From DATDAW01 sp036524675 (GTDB lineage Bacteria > Verrucomicrobiota > Verrucomicrobiia > Chthoniobacterales > DASVRZ01): 54,850 bases of DNA. The stretch covers positions 1-54,850 of the forward strand of contig DATDBU010000064.1 in assembly GCA_036524675.1 (NCBI GenBank), read 5' to 3'. Positions within the stretch are counted from its first letter, which is position 1. Every line of letters starts with the position of its first letter. This document shows, piece after piece, positions 1-8,129 of this stretch. The position numbers and the translations under genes are program-made. The notes beneath the pieces are model-generated. The model worked only from the letters and a program-made list of their open reading frames with translations, did no database searches and was not told where the DNA came from.

Positions 1-1
1 C

Positions 2-358
2 TGGCGCCCTGGGCACATCGAGCTGGCCGATGAAGCGGATTTATTCGTGGTTGCACCTGCCACAGCGGACGTCATTGCGCGGCTCGCCCATGGGATTGCA
101 GATGACGCCCTCACGTCGATTGCGCTTGCGACGCTAGCTCCTGTCCTTATTGCTCCGGCCATGAATGGCAAGATGTGGCTTCACGCTGCCACGCAGCAAA
201 ATGTCGCCACTTTGAAATCCCGTGGCGCGGATTTTATTGGTCCGGAAGAAGGAATGCTCGCATGCGGCTATGAAGGAATTGGCCGGCTTTGGCCCGTTCC
301 GGATATTGTCGAGCGCATTGAGCAACTTCTGCCAGGAATTGGAAGGCAGGATGGCTGA
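2..358 (+). CDS. coaC: Phosphopantothenoylcysteine decarboxylase (CoaC flavoprotein), 5'-truncated
   Basis: This is the C-terminal part of an HFCD-family flavoprotein that decarboxylates phosphopantothenoylcysteine in coenzyme A synthesis. The reading frame is open from base 2 and starts outside the window. Visible motifs are HIELA, the VVAPATA strand-loop, PAMN (substrate-binding Asn) and ACGYEGIGR near the end. The protein stops soon after the flavoprotein domain, at GRQDG, so the CoaB ligase domain usually fused to it in bacteria is absent here; coaB would have to be a separate gene. An ATG overlaps the stop at 351, but the 36-codon frame it opens does not resemble CoaB. Confidence 0.85.
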   Translation, partial: WRPGHIELADEADLFVVAPATADVIARLAHGIADDALTSIALATLAPVLIAPAMNGKMWLHAATQQNVATLKSRGADFIGPEEGMLACGYEGIGRLWPVPDIVERIEQLLPGIGRQDG

Positions 359-482
359 GTTTGCACCTTCGGGGCCCGCAACAATATCGTCCGTAAATAA
401 ATGTTATCCCCAAACAAACCGGTTGCAGATACGCATTTCAGCGGCTTTAAAAAGGACTTGAGATAGCCCGCGCACCACCCGC

Positions 483-1406
483 ATGACTGCGAAGTTGATT
501 GTTTATCTGGAGGAGAGCCCCTCGTTTGAATGCGAGCTCGTGAATACTGCAACCATTGGACGGAGCGTCGACAATACGATTAGCGTTCCTGGAAATAGTT
601 TCGTGTCGCGCCAGCATGCCATCGTCCGTAAATGCGGCGTTTCGGAGTACCAAATTATGGATTTGGGGAGTCGAAATGGGACGTTTCTGAATGGGAAACA
701 GGTCATTTTCCCTGAAACGCTCAGGGACGGAGCGGAAATCAGAATAGGAAATTGTCGCATTGAATTCCATGACGGCGGCCCCGATTTGGCGGCTGAGGAG
801 ATGCCAGACGTAACCGTGGCGCTACCTTCCGGTTCTTTTCGCAACGTGACGGTGGATGTAGCGATCCTTGTATGCGATGTGAGAGGATTCAGTTCGCATT
901 CGGAAAAATTGCCTCCGCCAGAGCTTTCGCGATTCCTGGGAAGCTGGTTCAAGCAGGCTGGCGGCTTGATTCAAGCATCAGGAGGCGTTATCGACAAATT
1001 TATTGGTGACGCGATTCTGGCACATTGGCCGGAGGCGAATCCCGACGAGGACGCCATTATCTGCGAACATGCTTTTTCAACTGCCAAACGGTTGCGCGCC
1101 AAGGCGGAGAGTTTTATCTGGCCGGATTCAGGCGACCCGATGAAGGTGGTTGCCGCGTTGCATTATGGCACGGTTAGCCTGAGCAACGTCGGTTTCGTGG
1201 CTCAGCGCGATGCAACGATTATGGGCGACGCGGTAAATACGACATTTCGGCTGGAGCGAATGAGCAAGGAACTGAATATCGCGACGCTAATGTCGGAGCA
1301 ATTTGTCAGCCAGCTTCGTGGCAAGCTCGCCGATGATTTTGTGGATTTCGGCGAGCGACTACTGAAAGGTAAGCTGAAACCCGTGCGCTTATTCGGGTTG
1401 GGCTGA
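483..1406 (+). CDS. FHA domain - class III adenylate/guanylate cyclase
   Basis: A 307-residue cytoplasmic signalling protein. Residues about 20-95 form a forkhead-associated domain (IGRS, SRQHA, DLGSRNGTFLNG), which binds phosphothreonine peptides. Residues about 122-300 form a class III nucleotide cyclase domain: metal-binding Asp132 (CDVRGF) and Asp176 (KFIGDA), base-selecting Lys172, and Asn252 and Arg256 in GDAVNTTFR as transition-state residues. All catalytic positions seem intact, so an active cyclase is likely; the Lys suggests ATP as substrate. There is no membrane segment. The stop codon directly abuts the stop of the PII gene on the other strand, with no intergenic base. The Shine-Dalgarno sequence before the ATG is weak. 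Confidence 0.88.
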   Translation: MTAKLIVYLEESPSFECELVNTATIGRSVDNTISVPGNSFVSRQHAIVRKCGVSEYQIMDLGSRNGTFLNGKQVIFPETLRDGAEIRIGNCRIEFHDGGPDLAAEEMPDVTVALPSGSFRNVTVDVAILVCDVRGFSSHSEKLPPPELSRFLGSWFKQAGGLIQASGGVIDKFIGDAILAHWPEANPDEDAIICEHAFSTAKRLRAKAESFIWPDSGDPMKVVAALHYGTVSLSNVGFVAQRDATIMGDAVNTTFRLERMSKELNIATLMSEQFVSQLRGKLADDFVDFGERLLKGKLKPVRLFGLG

Positions 1407-1745
1407 TTAAACAGCTTTTTCGCCAGTTTCGTCAGTCCGAATTCGTACCGCGTGATCCACGCTGGAGAGGAAAATCTTGCCGTCGCCGATCTTGCCGGTT
1501 TTAGCGGTAGAAACGATGGCCTTCACAACGGGGTCAACCATGTGATCGGCAACGATGACCTCCAATTTAATCTTGGGAAGGAAATCCACGGTGTATTCGC
1601 TTCCGCGATAAATTTCTGTATGGCCTCTTTGTCTGCCGAAACCTTTGACCTCGGACATGGTCATACCTTCAATGCCAATATCGGTAAGGGCATCCTTGGT
1701 GTCGTCGAGTTTGAAAGGTTTAATGATTGCTTCGATTTTTTTCAT
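1407..1745 (-). CDS. glnB: Nitrogen regulatory protein PII (GlnB/GlnK)
   Basis: A PII signal-transduction protein of 112 residues, the family's usual length. It senses ATP/ADP and 2-oxoglutarate and controls glutamine synthetase, ammonium transport or transcription. The T-loop segment GRQRGHTEIYRGSEYTVDF is nearly canonical and places Tyr51 at the classical uridylylation position. The C-terminal B/C-loop region includes TGKIGDGKIF. No amtB or glnA is adjacent, so GlnB versus GlnK cannot be decided from context. No convincing Shine-Dalgarno sequence precedes the ATG; the upstream sequence is pyrimidine-rich on this strand. It is transcribed convergently with the cyclase gene. Confidence 0.93.
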   Translation of the reverse strand: MKKIEAIIKPFKLDDTKDALTDIGIEGMTMSEVKGFGRQRGHTEIYRGSEYTVDFLPKIKLEVIVADHMVDPVVKAIVSTAKTGKIGDGKIFLSSVDHAVRIRTDETGEKAV

Positions 1746-1913
1746 GGGTGGGGGAAGGGAAGTTCTATCGGATCAATTTCTAGCCTCTGTGGCAAACTAA
1801 GAAATAACTCTTATAACAAGCAGCCGAAGCGAGACGAAAAAGCGAGAGTAATTGGCAGGGAGTGCTGTCCACTTTGAAAAGTTCTCTGCGGCATTATCGG
1901 CTGCCACTTATCT

Positions 1914-2522
1914 TCAGAGGCTGAGCTTCGCAATTTCCGTCATCACGCGTTCACTAATTCGCTGATAGGCGTCCCGGCCGCCGACAATATCTGCTTCGGT
2001 GAAATGGATAGGCTTTCCGACAACGACGGTGATTTTCGTAAATCTTATGCCTTTTGCCCCCTTCGGAAATGCTTCATACGAGCCGAAAATTCGCATCGGA
2101 ACAACGGGTGCGAGCGTTTTAGCGACAACGAGACCGATGCCGGGTTGGGCGGGTTGCAAATTGCCATCAGGAGTCCGCGAGCCTTCCGGGAAAATAATGG
2201 TGCGATGTCCCTCGCGGACGAGTTTGATGATCGTTTTGAGCGCACTCATATCGGCACGCTCCTGATCGACAGGAACGACGTTTATTTTGGGAAAAATCGG
2301 ACCGAGAACCGGCCAGTTGAGCAATGTTTTCCGGGCCAGAAAGAAAATCGCTTTCCGGCAGCAAACCCCGATCACCGGCGGGTCGAAGTAGCTGGCGTGG
2401 TTTGCTGCGTAGATGACACCTCCGTCTTCAAGCAAGTTCTTTCGGTTAACGATTTTCAGCCGAAAAAATACACGGAAGAACAGTCTACTTAGCCAGTAAC
2501 CGACGAAATACCAGCCGTTCAT
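1914..2522 (-). CDS. plsC: 1-acyl-sn-glycerol-3-phosphate acyltransferase
   Basis: PlsC-family lysophosphatidic acid acyltransferase of 202 residues, making phosphatidic acid at the inner membrane. It has the catalytic NHxxxxD motif (Asn41-His42 to Asp47, NHASYFD) and the glycerol-phosphate binding motif FPEGSRT at residues 111-117. The hydrophobic N-terminus (about residues 1-20) probably associates with the membrane. It is the last gene of a minus-strand tyrA-aroA-cmk-plsC run and starts 9 bases after the cmk stop, so translation is probably coupled. The cmk-plsC pairing is common in bacteria. Confidence 0.92.
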   Translation of the reverse strand: MNGWYFVGYWLSRLFFRVFFRLKIVNRKNLLEDGGVIYAANHASYFDPPVIGVCCRKAIFFLARKTLLNWPVLGPIFPKINVVPVDQERADMSALKTIIKLVREGHRTIIFPEGSRTPDGNLQPAQPGIGLVVAKTLAPVVPMRIFGSYEAFPKGAKGIRFTKITVVVGKPIHFTEADIVGGRDAYQRISERVMTEIAKLSL

Positions 2523-2531
2523 AGGTAAAAG

Positions 2532-3179
2532 CTACGAAATAGCGAGGCCCTTGAGTTTTAGCCGCCCGATGATTTCACCGACAACACCGTCGATAGTAAG
2601 ATGCGAGCTATCAATGACATAGGCGTCATCGGCGATCGTCAGAGGCGCGGACTGGCGGGTGGAATCAGCCTTGTCCCGGAAGGTGATTTCGTCAGTTTGG
2701 CCCTGTGCACTGCGGCGCTGTCGACGTACTTCAGGCGACGCGTCGATGTAAAACTTGAAGGGCGTGTCAGGGAACACCGCTGAACCAATGTCACGTCCCT
2801 CCATCACAACGTCGACTTCATCGGCGAATGCTCGCAAGCGGCCGAGGAGCAGTTCGCGGACGGCAGGGACGCTCGATACGGGCGAGACGTTGCGATTGAT
2901 CTGTTCGTCGCGCAGATAAGGAGTCGGGTCAAAACCATCGATGCGAATGAAGGATTCGCCATTTTCCGCACCGATACGAATATGCGACTCATCGAGCACG
3001 GCCGCGATCGCGTCCGGGTTTGTCACGGATGCGCCGGAAAGGCACACTTTCCACGTGATCGCCCGATACATGGCCCCCGAGTTGACATAGGTGTAACCGA
3101 GTCGCTTTGCGAGTTGCGAAGCAACGGTGCTCTTGCCGGAAGCGGCAGGTCCGTCGATGGCAATAACGTTGAAATTCAC
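2532..3179 (-). CDS. cmk: Cytidylate kinase
   Basis: CMP/dCMP kinase of 215 residues, transferring phosphate from ATP to (d)CMP in pyrimidine nucleotide recycling. The P-loop GPAASGKS spans residues 10-17. The NMP-binding segment includes GRDIGSAVFPD, and the Arg-rich lid follows (RRQRRSAQG, then TRQSAPL). Length and motifs match the bacterial Cmk family. It lies 21 bases after the aroA stop and just before plsC in one minus-strand operon; aroA-cmk adjacency is a frequent bacterial arrangement. Confidence 0.95.
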   Translation of the reverse strand: MNFNVIAIDGPAASGKSTVASQLAKRLGYTYVNSGAMYRAITWKVCLSGASVTNPDAIAAVLDESHIRIGAENGESFIRIDGFDPTPYLRDEQINRNVSPVSSVPAVRELLLGRLRAFADEVDVVMEGRDIGSAVFPDTPFKFYIDASPEVRRQRRSAQGQTDEITFRDKADSTRQSAPLTIADDAYVIDSSHLTIDGVVGEIIGRLKLKGLAIS

Positions 3180-3200
3180 GATTGTTTCGCGGCTTTCTTG

Positions 3201-4547
3201 CTAATCGTTCCGTGCCTCACGGGTAAATGATGAGATGACTGGAGTCGACACGTGTTGAGCGCGTGTGAGGATTTTTTGAAGTTGCTCTTCGAAACCGGGA
3301 TACGAAGTCGCGACACATTCTGTGTTCTTGATCACTGTCCGGCCTTCGGCAAATAATCCAGCAATCGCAAAAGCCATGGCGATCCTGTGATCACCGAAAC
3401 TATCCAGCGTTGTGCCTTCGAGCGGGCGGCCACCCTGGATGGTCATCCCATCCTGGAACTCTTCGACCTCTGCACCCATGGCACGGAGGTTGTGGACGAT
3501 GGCCGCAATGCGATCGGTTTCTTTGACGCGAAGTTCTTCGGCATCGCGAATGTGAGTGGTACCTTCGGCAAGCGCGCCTGCAACGGCCAGAATCGGGATT
3601 TCGTCGATAACGTTTGGGATTTCCTTTCCCTGGATCGTGGTGCCATGGAAGCTCCCGCCGCGAACCTCCAGGACGCCCATGCGTTCGACTTGGTCAACCT
3701 CGTCAATGACTTCCCGCAGGCGAGCTCCCATTCGGACGAGGACATTCAGGATCCCGGTGCGCGTGCTGTTTAAACCGACATCCTTTACGAGCAGGTGCGA
3801 TCCTTCCTGCGCCGCAGCGGCAACCAGCCAGAATGCGGCACTTGAGATGTCGCCCGGCACTTGGAAATTTCGCGACTCTGGCATTTGGTTGCCGAGGACG
3901 GACACGGTGAGCTCGTCGTGATGTGTCTTCAACAAATAATAGTTGAACATCTTTTCCGTGTGATTCCGGCTTTGTGCGGGCTCGGTTACAGAAGTCTGGC
4001 CGCGGGCGAAGAGGCCGGCTAGCAGGACAGCGCTTTTAATTTGTGCGCTGGCTATAGGCGACTCGTAATGGATCGCATGAAGCTGAGTGCCGCTGATTTT
4101 GAGGGGCGCGGTTTGCTTCGGACCCTGGCCGACGATTTTGGCACCCATCAGACTCAGAGGACTGATCACGCGGTTCATGGGTCTGCCTGAAAGCGACGCG
4201 TCGCCGACGAGTTCGCTTTCGAAAGGTTGACCTGCCAGCAAACCGGTGAGCAGCCGCATCAGGGTTCCGGAGTTTCCGCAATCGATAGGAGCCGACGGCG
4301 CTTTGAACTGGCGATGGCAACCTTTGATGATGAGCGTTGTAGGCTCCGGCTGTTCGATTTCCACGCCAAGCGCTCGCATCGCATTGACCGAGCATTGGCA
4401 ATCTTCGCCCGGCAAGAAGCCGGTCACAACGCAGGTGCCGTTGGAAAGCGAGGAAAGGATGACCGCCCGATGTGAAATGCTTTTGTCGCCCGGGACTCGG
4501 ATTTCTGCCTCAATGTGTGGGGCTCGTGTAACTCTAAATTCCGCCAT
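3201..4547 (-). CDS. aroA: 3-phosphoshikimate 1-carboxyvinyltransferase (EPSP synthase)
   Basis: EPSP synthase of 448 residues, the sixth step of the shikimate pathway (shikimate-3-phosphate plus PEP). Signature residues include GDKSISHR at residues 20-27 with the PEP-binding Lys22, GNSGTLMRLL at 91-100, and the C-terminal segments RVKETDRIAA and FGDHRIAMA. The GNSGTLMRLL and GRPMNRVISPL forms resemble the Gram-positive-type subgroup more than the E. coli type. Its start overlaps the end of tyrA by 14 bases, so the two are probably co-translated. Confidence 0.95.
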   Translation of the reverse strand: MAEFRVTRAPHIEAEIRVPGDKSISHRAVILSSLSNGTCVVTGFLPGEDCQCSVNAMRALGVEIEQPEPTTLIIKGCHRQFKAPSAPIDCGNSGTLMRLLTGLLAGQPFESELVGDASLSGRPMNRVISPLSLMGAKIVGQGPKQTAPLKISGTQLHAIHYESPIASAQIKSAVLLAGLFARGQTSVTEPAQSRNHTEKMFNYYLLKTHHDELTVSVLGNQMPESRNFQVPGDISSAAFWLVAAAAQEGSHLLVKDVGLNSTRTGILNVLVRMGARLREVIDEVDQVERMGVLEVRGGSFHGTTIQGKEIPNVIDEIPILAVAGALAEGTTHIRDAEELRVKETDRIAAIVHNLRAMGAEVEEFQDGMTIQGGRPLEGTTLDSFGDHRIAMAFAIAGLFAEGRTVIKNTECVATSYPGFEEQLQKILTRAQHVSTPVISSFTREARND

Positions 4548-5394
4548 TCTCTTTCTGTTTCGAACGGACAGAATCGCGGATCGTCTTGGCTTCCGTCAAA
4601 AACTTTCGCAAACCTTCTTCATCGGCGGTTTCGAGAAATGAATCGGCGGTCTCAAGTTCGGAAATCAGTCGCCGGATTCCCGTCCGGACGGCCTGGCGGT
4701 TGGAAAGAAGTATCCCAGCCCACATCGGTGGCGGACCGGACGCGATTCGTGTGGAATCTCTAAAGCCTTGTCCCGCAAAGCGTTGTGGCCTTCCCGGAAT
4801 GGACGTTGCGGCGCGTACCAGCGCCGATGCCGTAAGGTGCGGCAAATGGCTGATGGCCCCAACAATTTCGTCATGTTCGCGCGGTGAAAGAAGCTGAACT
4901 TCGCAGCCGAGCGCGTCCCAAAAGGCGGTCACTTTTTGCAAGGCGAGAGTGTTGGTCGACTGATCAGGAGTTAAAATGCAAACAGCGCCCTCGAACAAAT
5001 CTTTGCGCGCCGCATCGAGTCCGCCCTGTTCGGAACCAGCCATTGGGTGACTCCCAACGAAATTGGCGAACAGTTGGCCATTCTCACGAAGAACCCGCTC
5101 TTTCACGCTTCCGACGTCTGTGACGATCGTTCCGGGCAGGATGTGTGACGAGATTTGGAAAGCGATCTCGCGCATGACTTCGACCGGCGTGCAAAAAATT
5201 ATAAGATCTGCTCCGTGAACGACTTCCTTGAGATCGATCGACGCCATCGACGCGATTTTTTTCTCCAGAATCTCGGCAACAGCATCTGCCCGTCGCGCCC
5301 ACAGACGCGTGTTGGCAGAGCCCGTCAGCGCCAGAGCGAGCGATCCGCCCAATAAGCCTGGACCGAGGATCGCAATTTCTCGAAAAGGCGACAT
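4534..5394 (-). CDS. tyrA: Prephenate (or arogenate) dehydrogenase
   Basis: A TyrA-family NAD(P)-dependent dehydrogenase that oxidatively decarboxylates prephenate or arogenate for tyrosine synthesis. The Rossmann motif GPGLLGGSLALAL comes just after the start. The catalytic-region motifs SHPMAGSEQGG and HLPHLTA are present. I chose the ATG at 5394 (286 residues) because the protein then starts MSPFREIAILGPG, typical of the family. An in-frame ATG at 5439 would add 15 poorly conserved residues and has no Shine-Dalgarno sequence. There is no ACT or chorismate mutase domain. It is the first of the aromatic-amino-acid genes in the operon and overlaps aroA. Confidence 0.9.
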   Translation of the reverse strand: MSPFREIAILGPGLLGGSLALALTGSANTRLWARRADAVAEILEKKIASMASIDLKEVVHGADLIIFCTPVEVMREIAFQISSHILPGTIVTDVGSVKERVLRENGQLFANFVGSHPMAGSEQGGLDAARKDLFEGAVCILTPDQSTNTLALQKVTAFWDALGCEVQLLSPREHDEIVGAISHLPHLTASALVRAATSIPGRPQRFAGQGFRDSTRIASGPPPMWAGILLSNRQAVRTGIRRLISELETADSFLETADEEGLRKFLTEAKTIRDSVRSKQKENGGI

Positions 5395-5469
5395 CTTCTG
5401 CCGGAATTCAGCCGTGCCGGCATTTTCGTTTCCGGCCATAACTGTCTAAACGGCAGCAGGTTGAGTGGC

Positions 5470-5850
5470 TCAGGGAACGAGGAAGATCTTCCCGGAATAC
5501 GGATCACGGACTTCGGTGCCGGGCGGGTAACCCCGGACATCGACGATGCCGCTGGAGTTATAGGGGCTGACAACAAAACCTGGCTTGCCTTCGATGGCCG
5601 TTGCAACCGGATAATCCTGGGCCGCTGGGGTCGGAGTTGGAGTTGGGACCGGTGTAACTTCCGGAGCAATGCTGGTCACATCTGGGGCTGGTGTTGGCCT
5701 CGGCGTCGGTTTGGGCGTCGGAGTGGGAGTTGCTGTCCCCTGGTCGCCGTATTTGGTCGGCTTTTTCTTTTCTCCAGAATCGGATGTTCCACATGAAGCA
5801 AGGCCAAACGCAAAGGCGGCCAATAGAAAAAGGGCAGACGGGCGACGCAT
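5470..5850 (-). CDS. Proline/threonine-rich lipoprotein
   Basis: A 126-residue predicted lipoprotein of unknown function. The N-terminus is a signal sequence ending in the lipobox LASC, with the lipidated Cys at position 20. Residues about 40-75 are a low-complexity Pro-Thr linker (TPTPTPKPTPRPTP and similar). The last 45 residues form a compact segment with GKPGFVVSPY and VDVRGYPPGTEVRDPYSGK. I recognise this tail as recurring in small lipoproteins of Verrucomicrobiota, but know no assigned function. It sits 75 bases upstream of tyrA on the same strand and may be its operon leader gene. The Pro-rich spacer suggests reach through the periplasm or peptidoglycan. Confidence 0.75.
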   Translation of the reverse strand: MRRPSALFLLAAFAFGLASCGTSDSGEKKKPTKYGDQGTATPTPTPKPTPRPTPAPDVTSIAPEVTPVPTPTPTPAAQDYPVATAIEGKPGFVVSPYNSSGIVDVRGYPPGTEVRDPYSGKIFLVP

Positions 5851-5939
5851 AAGTTGAAAAATTTGAGTGAGGTGTAATGGAATCCGGTGCGTGTTACAAA
5901 TGAAATTACATTTATTCGGTTAACAGTGATTTTGGAAAA

Positions 5940-6572
5940 ATGAAGGTCATTGTCAGCTGGATAACGGAAGAAGATGAGCAGGCGTTCAGGGACCGGTTTG
6001 CCCTTTATCCGGACATCGTTGTGCGGAATGCTCGGACGGAAACGGTCGATTTAGTCGATATCGATGCGCTCCTATTAACCGGTGGATGCGATGTGGGGCA
6101 GCCTTTTTTGCGTCAACCGGTTCCTGATGTGTCGCTGGTACGAAATGATGAGCCAGGGCGCGACGAATGGGAGTTTGCGGCGGTTGCTGAGGCGCGCGAA
6201 CGCAGTTGGCCGATTTTTGCCATTTGCCGCGGCTTACAAGTGCTGAATGTGGCGCTGGGGGGGACGCTGCATTTGGATATCCCGGGCCATACAAAGCCGA
6301 CCCATCAAAACGTTCAGCCACTTGCTTATGTGTCAGGCGTTCCCAATCTCTTTACAGGGGTGAACAGCGAGCATCACCAAGCTTTGAATGTCGTTGCGCC
6401 GCCGTTGGTTGTGGAAGCACGAAATCCCGTCGATGGCGTCGTTGAGCAGGTTCGTGCCGAAACGGGTCCATGGACGTTCGGCGTGCAATATCATCCTGAA
6501 AGGGACGCGTCGTATCAGACGTTATTCGACGACTTTGTGGCGGCGTTACGGCAGCGGGCCGCTATTACCTGA
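5940..6572 (+). CDS. Class I glutamine-amidotransferase-fold hydrolase (peptidase C26, gamma-glutamyl hydrolase-like)
   Basis: A 210-residue protein of the PuuD/C26 family, whose members hydrolyse gamma-glutamyl amide bonds such as gamma-Glu-GABA. The triad is visible: nucleophile Cys96 in AICRGLQ, and His185 and Glu187 in GVQYHPE. LLLTGGCDVG (residues 44-53) is the oxyanion-side strand. There is no synthetase domain, so it acts alone rather than as a GATase subunit. The protein is shorter than E. coli PuuD (about 250 residues). No polyamine genes are nearby. Its 3' end overlaps that of dop by 8 bases on the opposite strand. The true substrate is unknown. Confidence 0.8.
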   Translation: MKVIVSWITEEDEQAFRDRFALYPDIVVRNARTETVDLVDIDALLLTGGCDVGQPFLRQPVPDVSLVRNDEPGRDEWEFAAVAEARERSWPIFAICRGLQVLNVALGGTLHLDIPGHTKPTHQNVQPLAYVSGVPNLFTGVNSEHHQALNVVAPPLVVEARNPVDGVVEQVRAETGPWTFGVQYHPERDASYQTLFDDFVAALRQRAAIT

Positions 6573-8085
6573 ACAGTCCCTCAAGATCTTCCAGTTTGAT
6601 TGCCCGATCGATCTGGCGATTCAATTCGTCAACGGCCGGTCCCATGCCTTCGGGCATTGGAACACGTCCGTAACCAGTTGGAGTTGAGGTTGTTTTGAAC
6701 GTAACAGCATCCCACTGCAGTGTTGCGATCTGCGAGGCGAATTTGGCGACGCTGCGTCCGCGAAACCAGGCTCTCGTTGTGGGAGGCGGCATTTCGGCGG
6801 CCCGATAAATATCTTTGTCCGTCACCAAGCGTCTCATTGCTCCTTCCCGGACCAGTTCAAAATAGAGTCCTTTTTCAGGATCGAGATTGTGATATTCCAG
6901 ATCGATCGCTTGGAGCCAGGGATCTCCCCAGTCTAGTCCTTCACTTTGCTGAAATGTCATCAATAAATTGCGTTTCGCCGCCCAATCCAGCCGATCCGCA
7001 CAACGCATAGGATCGACTTCCAGATCATTCAACGTGCGTTCCCATTCCCTGATAATCCATTCAAAATCAGGGTTTTCGAAAGCGGCATGCGCTTTTGCCT
7101 GCTCCAGATAGAGCCGTTGCAAATCCACCGCCGAAATTTTTCTTCCGTCGCGCAACTCAACGATCCACGAAAACGTAGGATCCCGGCTGATGGCTTTAGT
7201 AGCTTCAATGGGTTGAGCCAGTTCGATTTCGGGCGCGACGCCACGTTCGATGAGCTCCAGCACAACGAGCGTCGTTCCTATTTTGAGAGCGGTGGCGTAT
7301 TCGCTGAGATTCGCGTCGCCAATGATGACATGAAATCTTCGAAAGAGCGCTGCGTCCGCATGCGGCTCATCGCGTGTATTGACGAGCGGCCGTTTGTTCA
7401 TCGTATCAATGCTCATCAAAACACTGAAGAAATCAGCCCGTTGAGAAATCTGGAACATTCCGGGCGGACCCGAACGGCCTTCTGCCTCAACGCCGAGTTT
7501 TCCGGCGCCGGCAAAGATCTGGCGTGTTACGAGGAACGGCATGGTGCCTGCGGCGAGGCGGTCCCAAGGCACGCCCCGACTCATGAGATAGTTCTCGTGG
7601 CAACCGTAACTATGGCCGTCGAAATCCGTGTTGTTTTTATAGATCCGTACTTCGCGCCCGCCACCGAGCTTGCGATTCCTGCGATGGGCGCACTCCTGGA
7701 CGATCCATTCGCCGACTTTGTCCTGTGCGACGATCTCGGCGAGTGTCGAACATTCCGGCGTCGAATATTCGGGATGTGCGTGGTCGTTGTAAAAACGAGC
7801 TCCGTTCCACAGGACGAGATCGCTTTTGATCTCCTGAAAACTCAGCGGTCGATTGCGGTCGATTTCGAAATAATTCGCTTCGTCACTATCCTGAAGTAGC
7901 TCTCGGGCCCGGAAGCCGCGTGCGTCGACGTGCGGGTCTTCGCTTCGATAGTCCCATTTCATTAATGTGCCGGGCTCTTTCCACGCGCGTACAAGGTCGA
8001 TCGATTCGGCGACGACATCGACTTCCTCTTGTCCGACCACTGTGATCCCGTATTCCGTCTCAATGCCAAAAACGCTATCTTTCAT
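6565..8085 (-). CDS. dop: Depupylase/deamidase of Pup (Dop)
   Basis: A 506-residue carboxylate-amine-ligase-fold enzyme. Dop converts the C-terminal Gln of Pup to Glu and removes Pup from substrates. Motifs include GIETEYG (metal-binding Glu near residue 9), the Dop-loop-like segment WDYRSEDPHVDARGF at about 44-58, DHAHPEYSTPEC with the catalytic Asp101, YKNNTDFDGHSYGCHENYLM, and NTRDEPHAD. The WDY...DARGF insertion separates Dop from the ligase PafA. I chose the ATG at 8085 because the protein then begins at the first conserved strand; an upstream in-frame start at 8229 would overlap the ARC gene. It starts 44 bases after the ARC stop, so the two form an operon. No pup, prcBA or pafA is seen in the window. 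Confidence 0.9.
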   Translation of the reverse strand: MKDSVFGIETEYGITVVGQEEVDVVAESIDLVRAWKEPGTLMKWDYRSEDPHVDARGFRARELLQDSDEANYFEIDRNRPLSFQEIKSDLVLWNGARFYNDHAHPEYSTPECSTLAEIVAQDKVGEWIVQECAHRRNRKLGGGREVRIYKNNTDFDGHSYGCHENYLMSRGVPWDRLAAGTMPFLVTRQIFAGAGKLGVEAEGRSGPPGMFQISQRADFFSVLMSIDTMNKRPLVNTRDEPHADAALFRRFHVIIGDANLSEYATALKIGTTLVVLELIERGVAPEIELAQPIEATKAISRDPTFSWIVELRDGRKISAVDLQRLYLEQAKAHAAFENPDFEWIIREWERTLNDLEVDPMRCADRLDWAAKRNLLMTFQQSEGLDWGDPWLQAIDLEYHNLDPEKGLYFELVREGAMRRLVTDKDIYRAAEMPPPTTRAWFRGRSVAKFASQIATLQWDAVTFKTTSTPTGYGRVPMPEGMGPAVDELNRQIDRAIKLEDLEGLFR

Positions 8086-8129
8086 TGAGGCTTCGATGCA
8101 TTTCGGAAGTGATTGGTATTTTGGGTTTG

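Noticed and set aside
351..461. Short frame beginning at an ATG that overlaps the coaC stop
   Set aside because: The ATG overlap looked like coupling to coaB, but the 36 codons show no nucleotide-binding or ligase motif and no continuation in other frames.
7087..7899. A 270-codon open frame on the plus strand opposite dop
   Set aside because: It lies wholly inside dop, with no family similarity; considered as a possible Pup or accessory gene and rejected because it lacks any Pup-like features.
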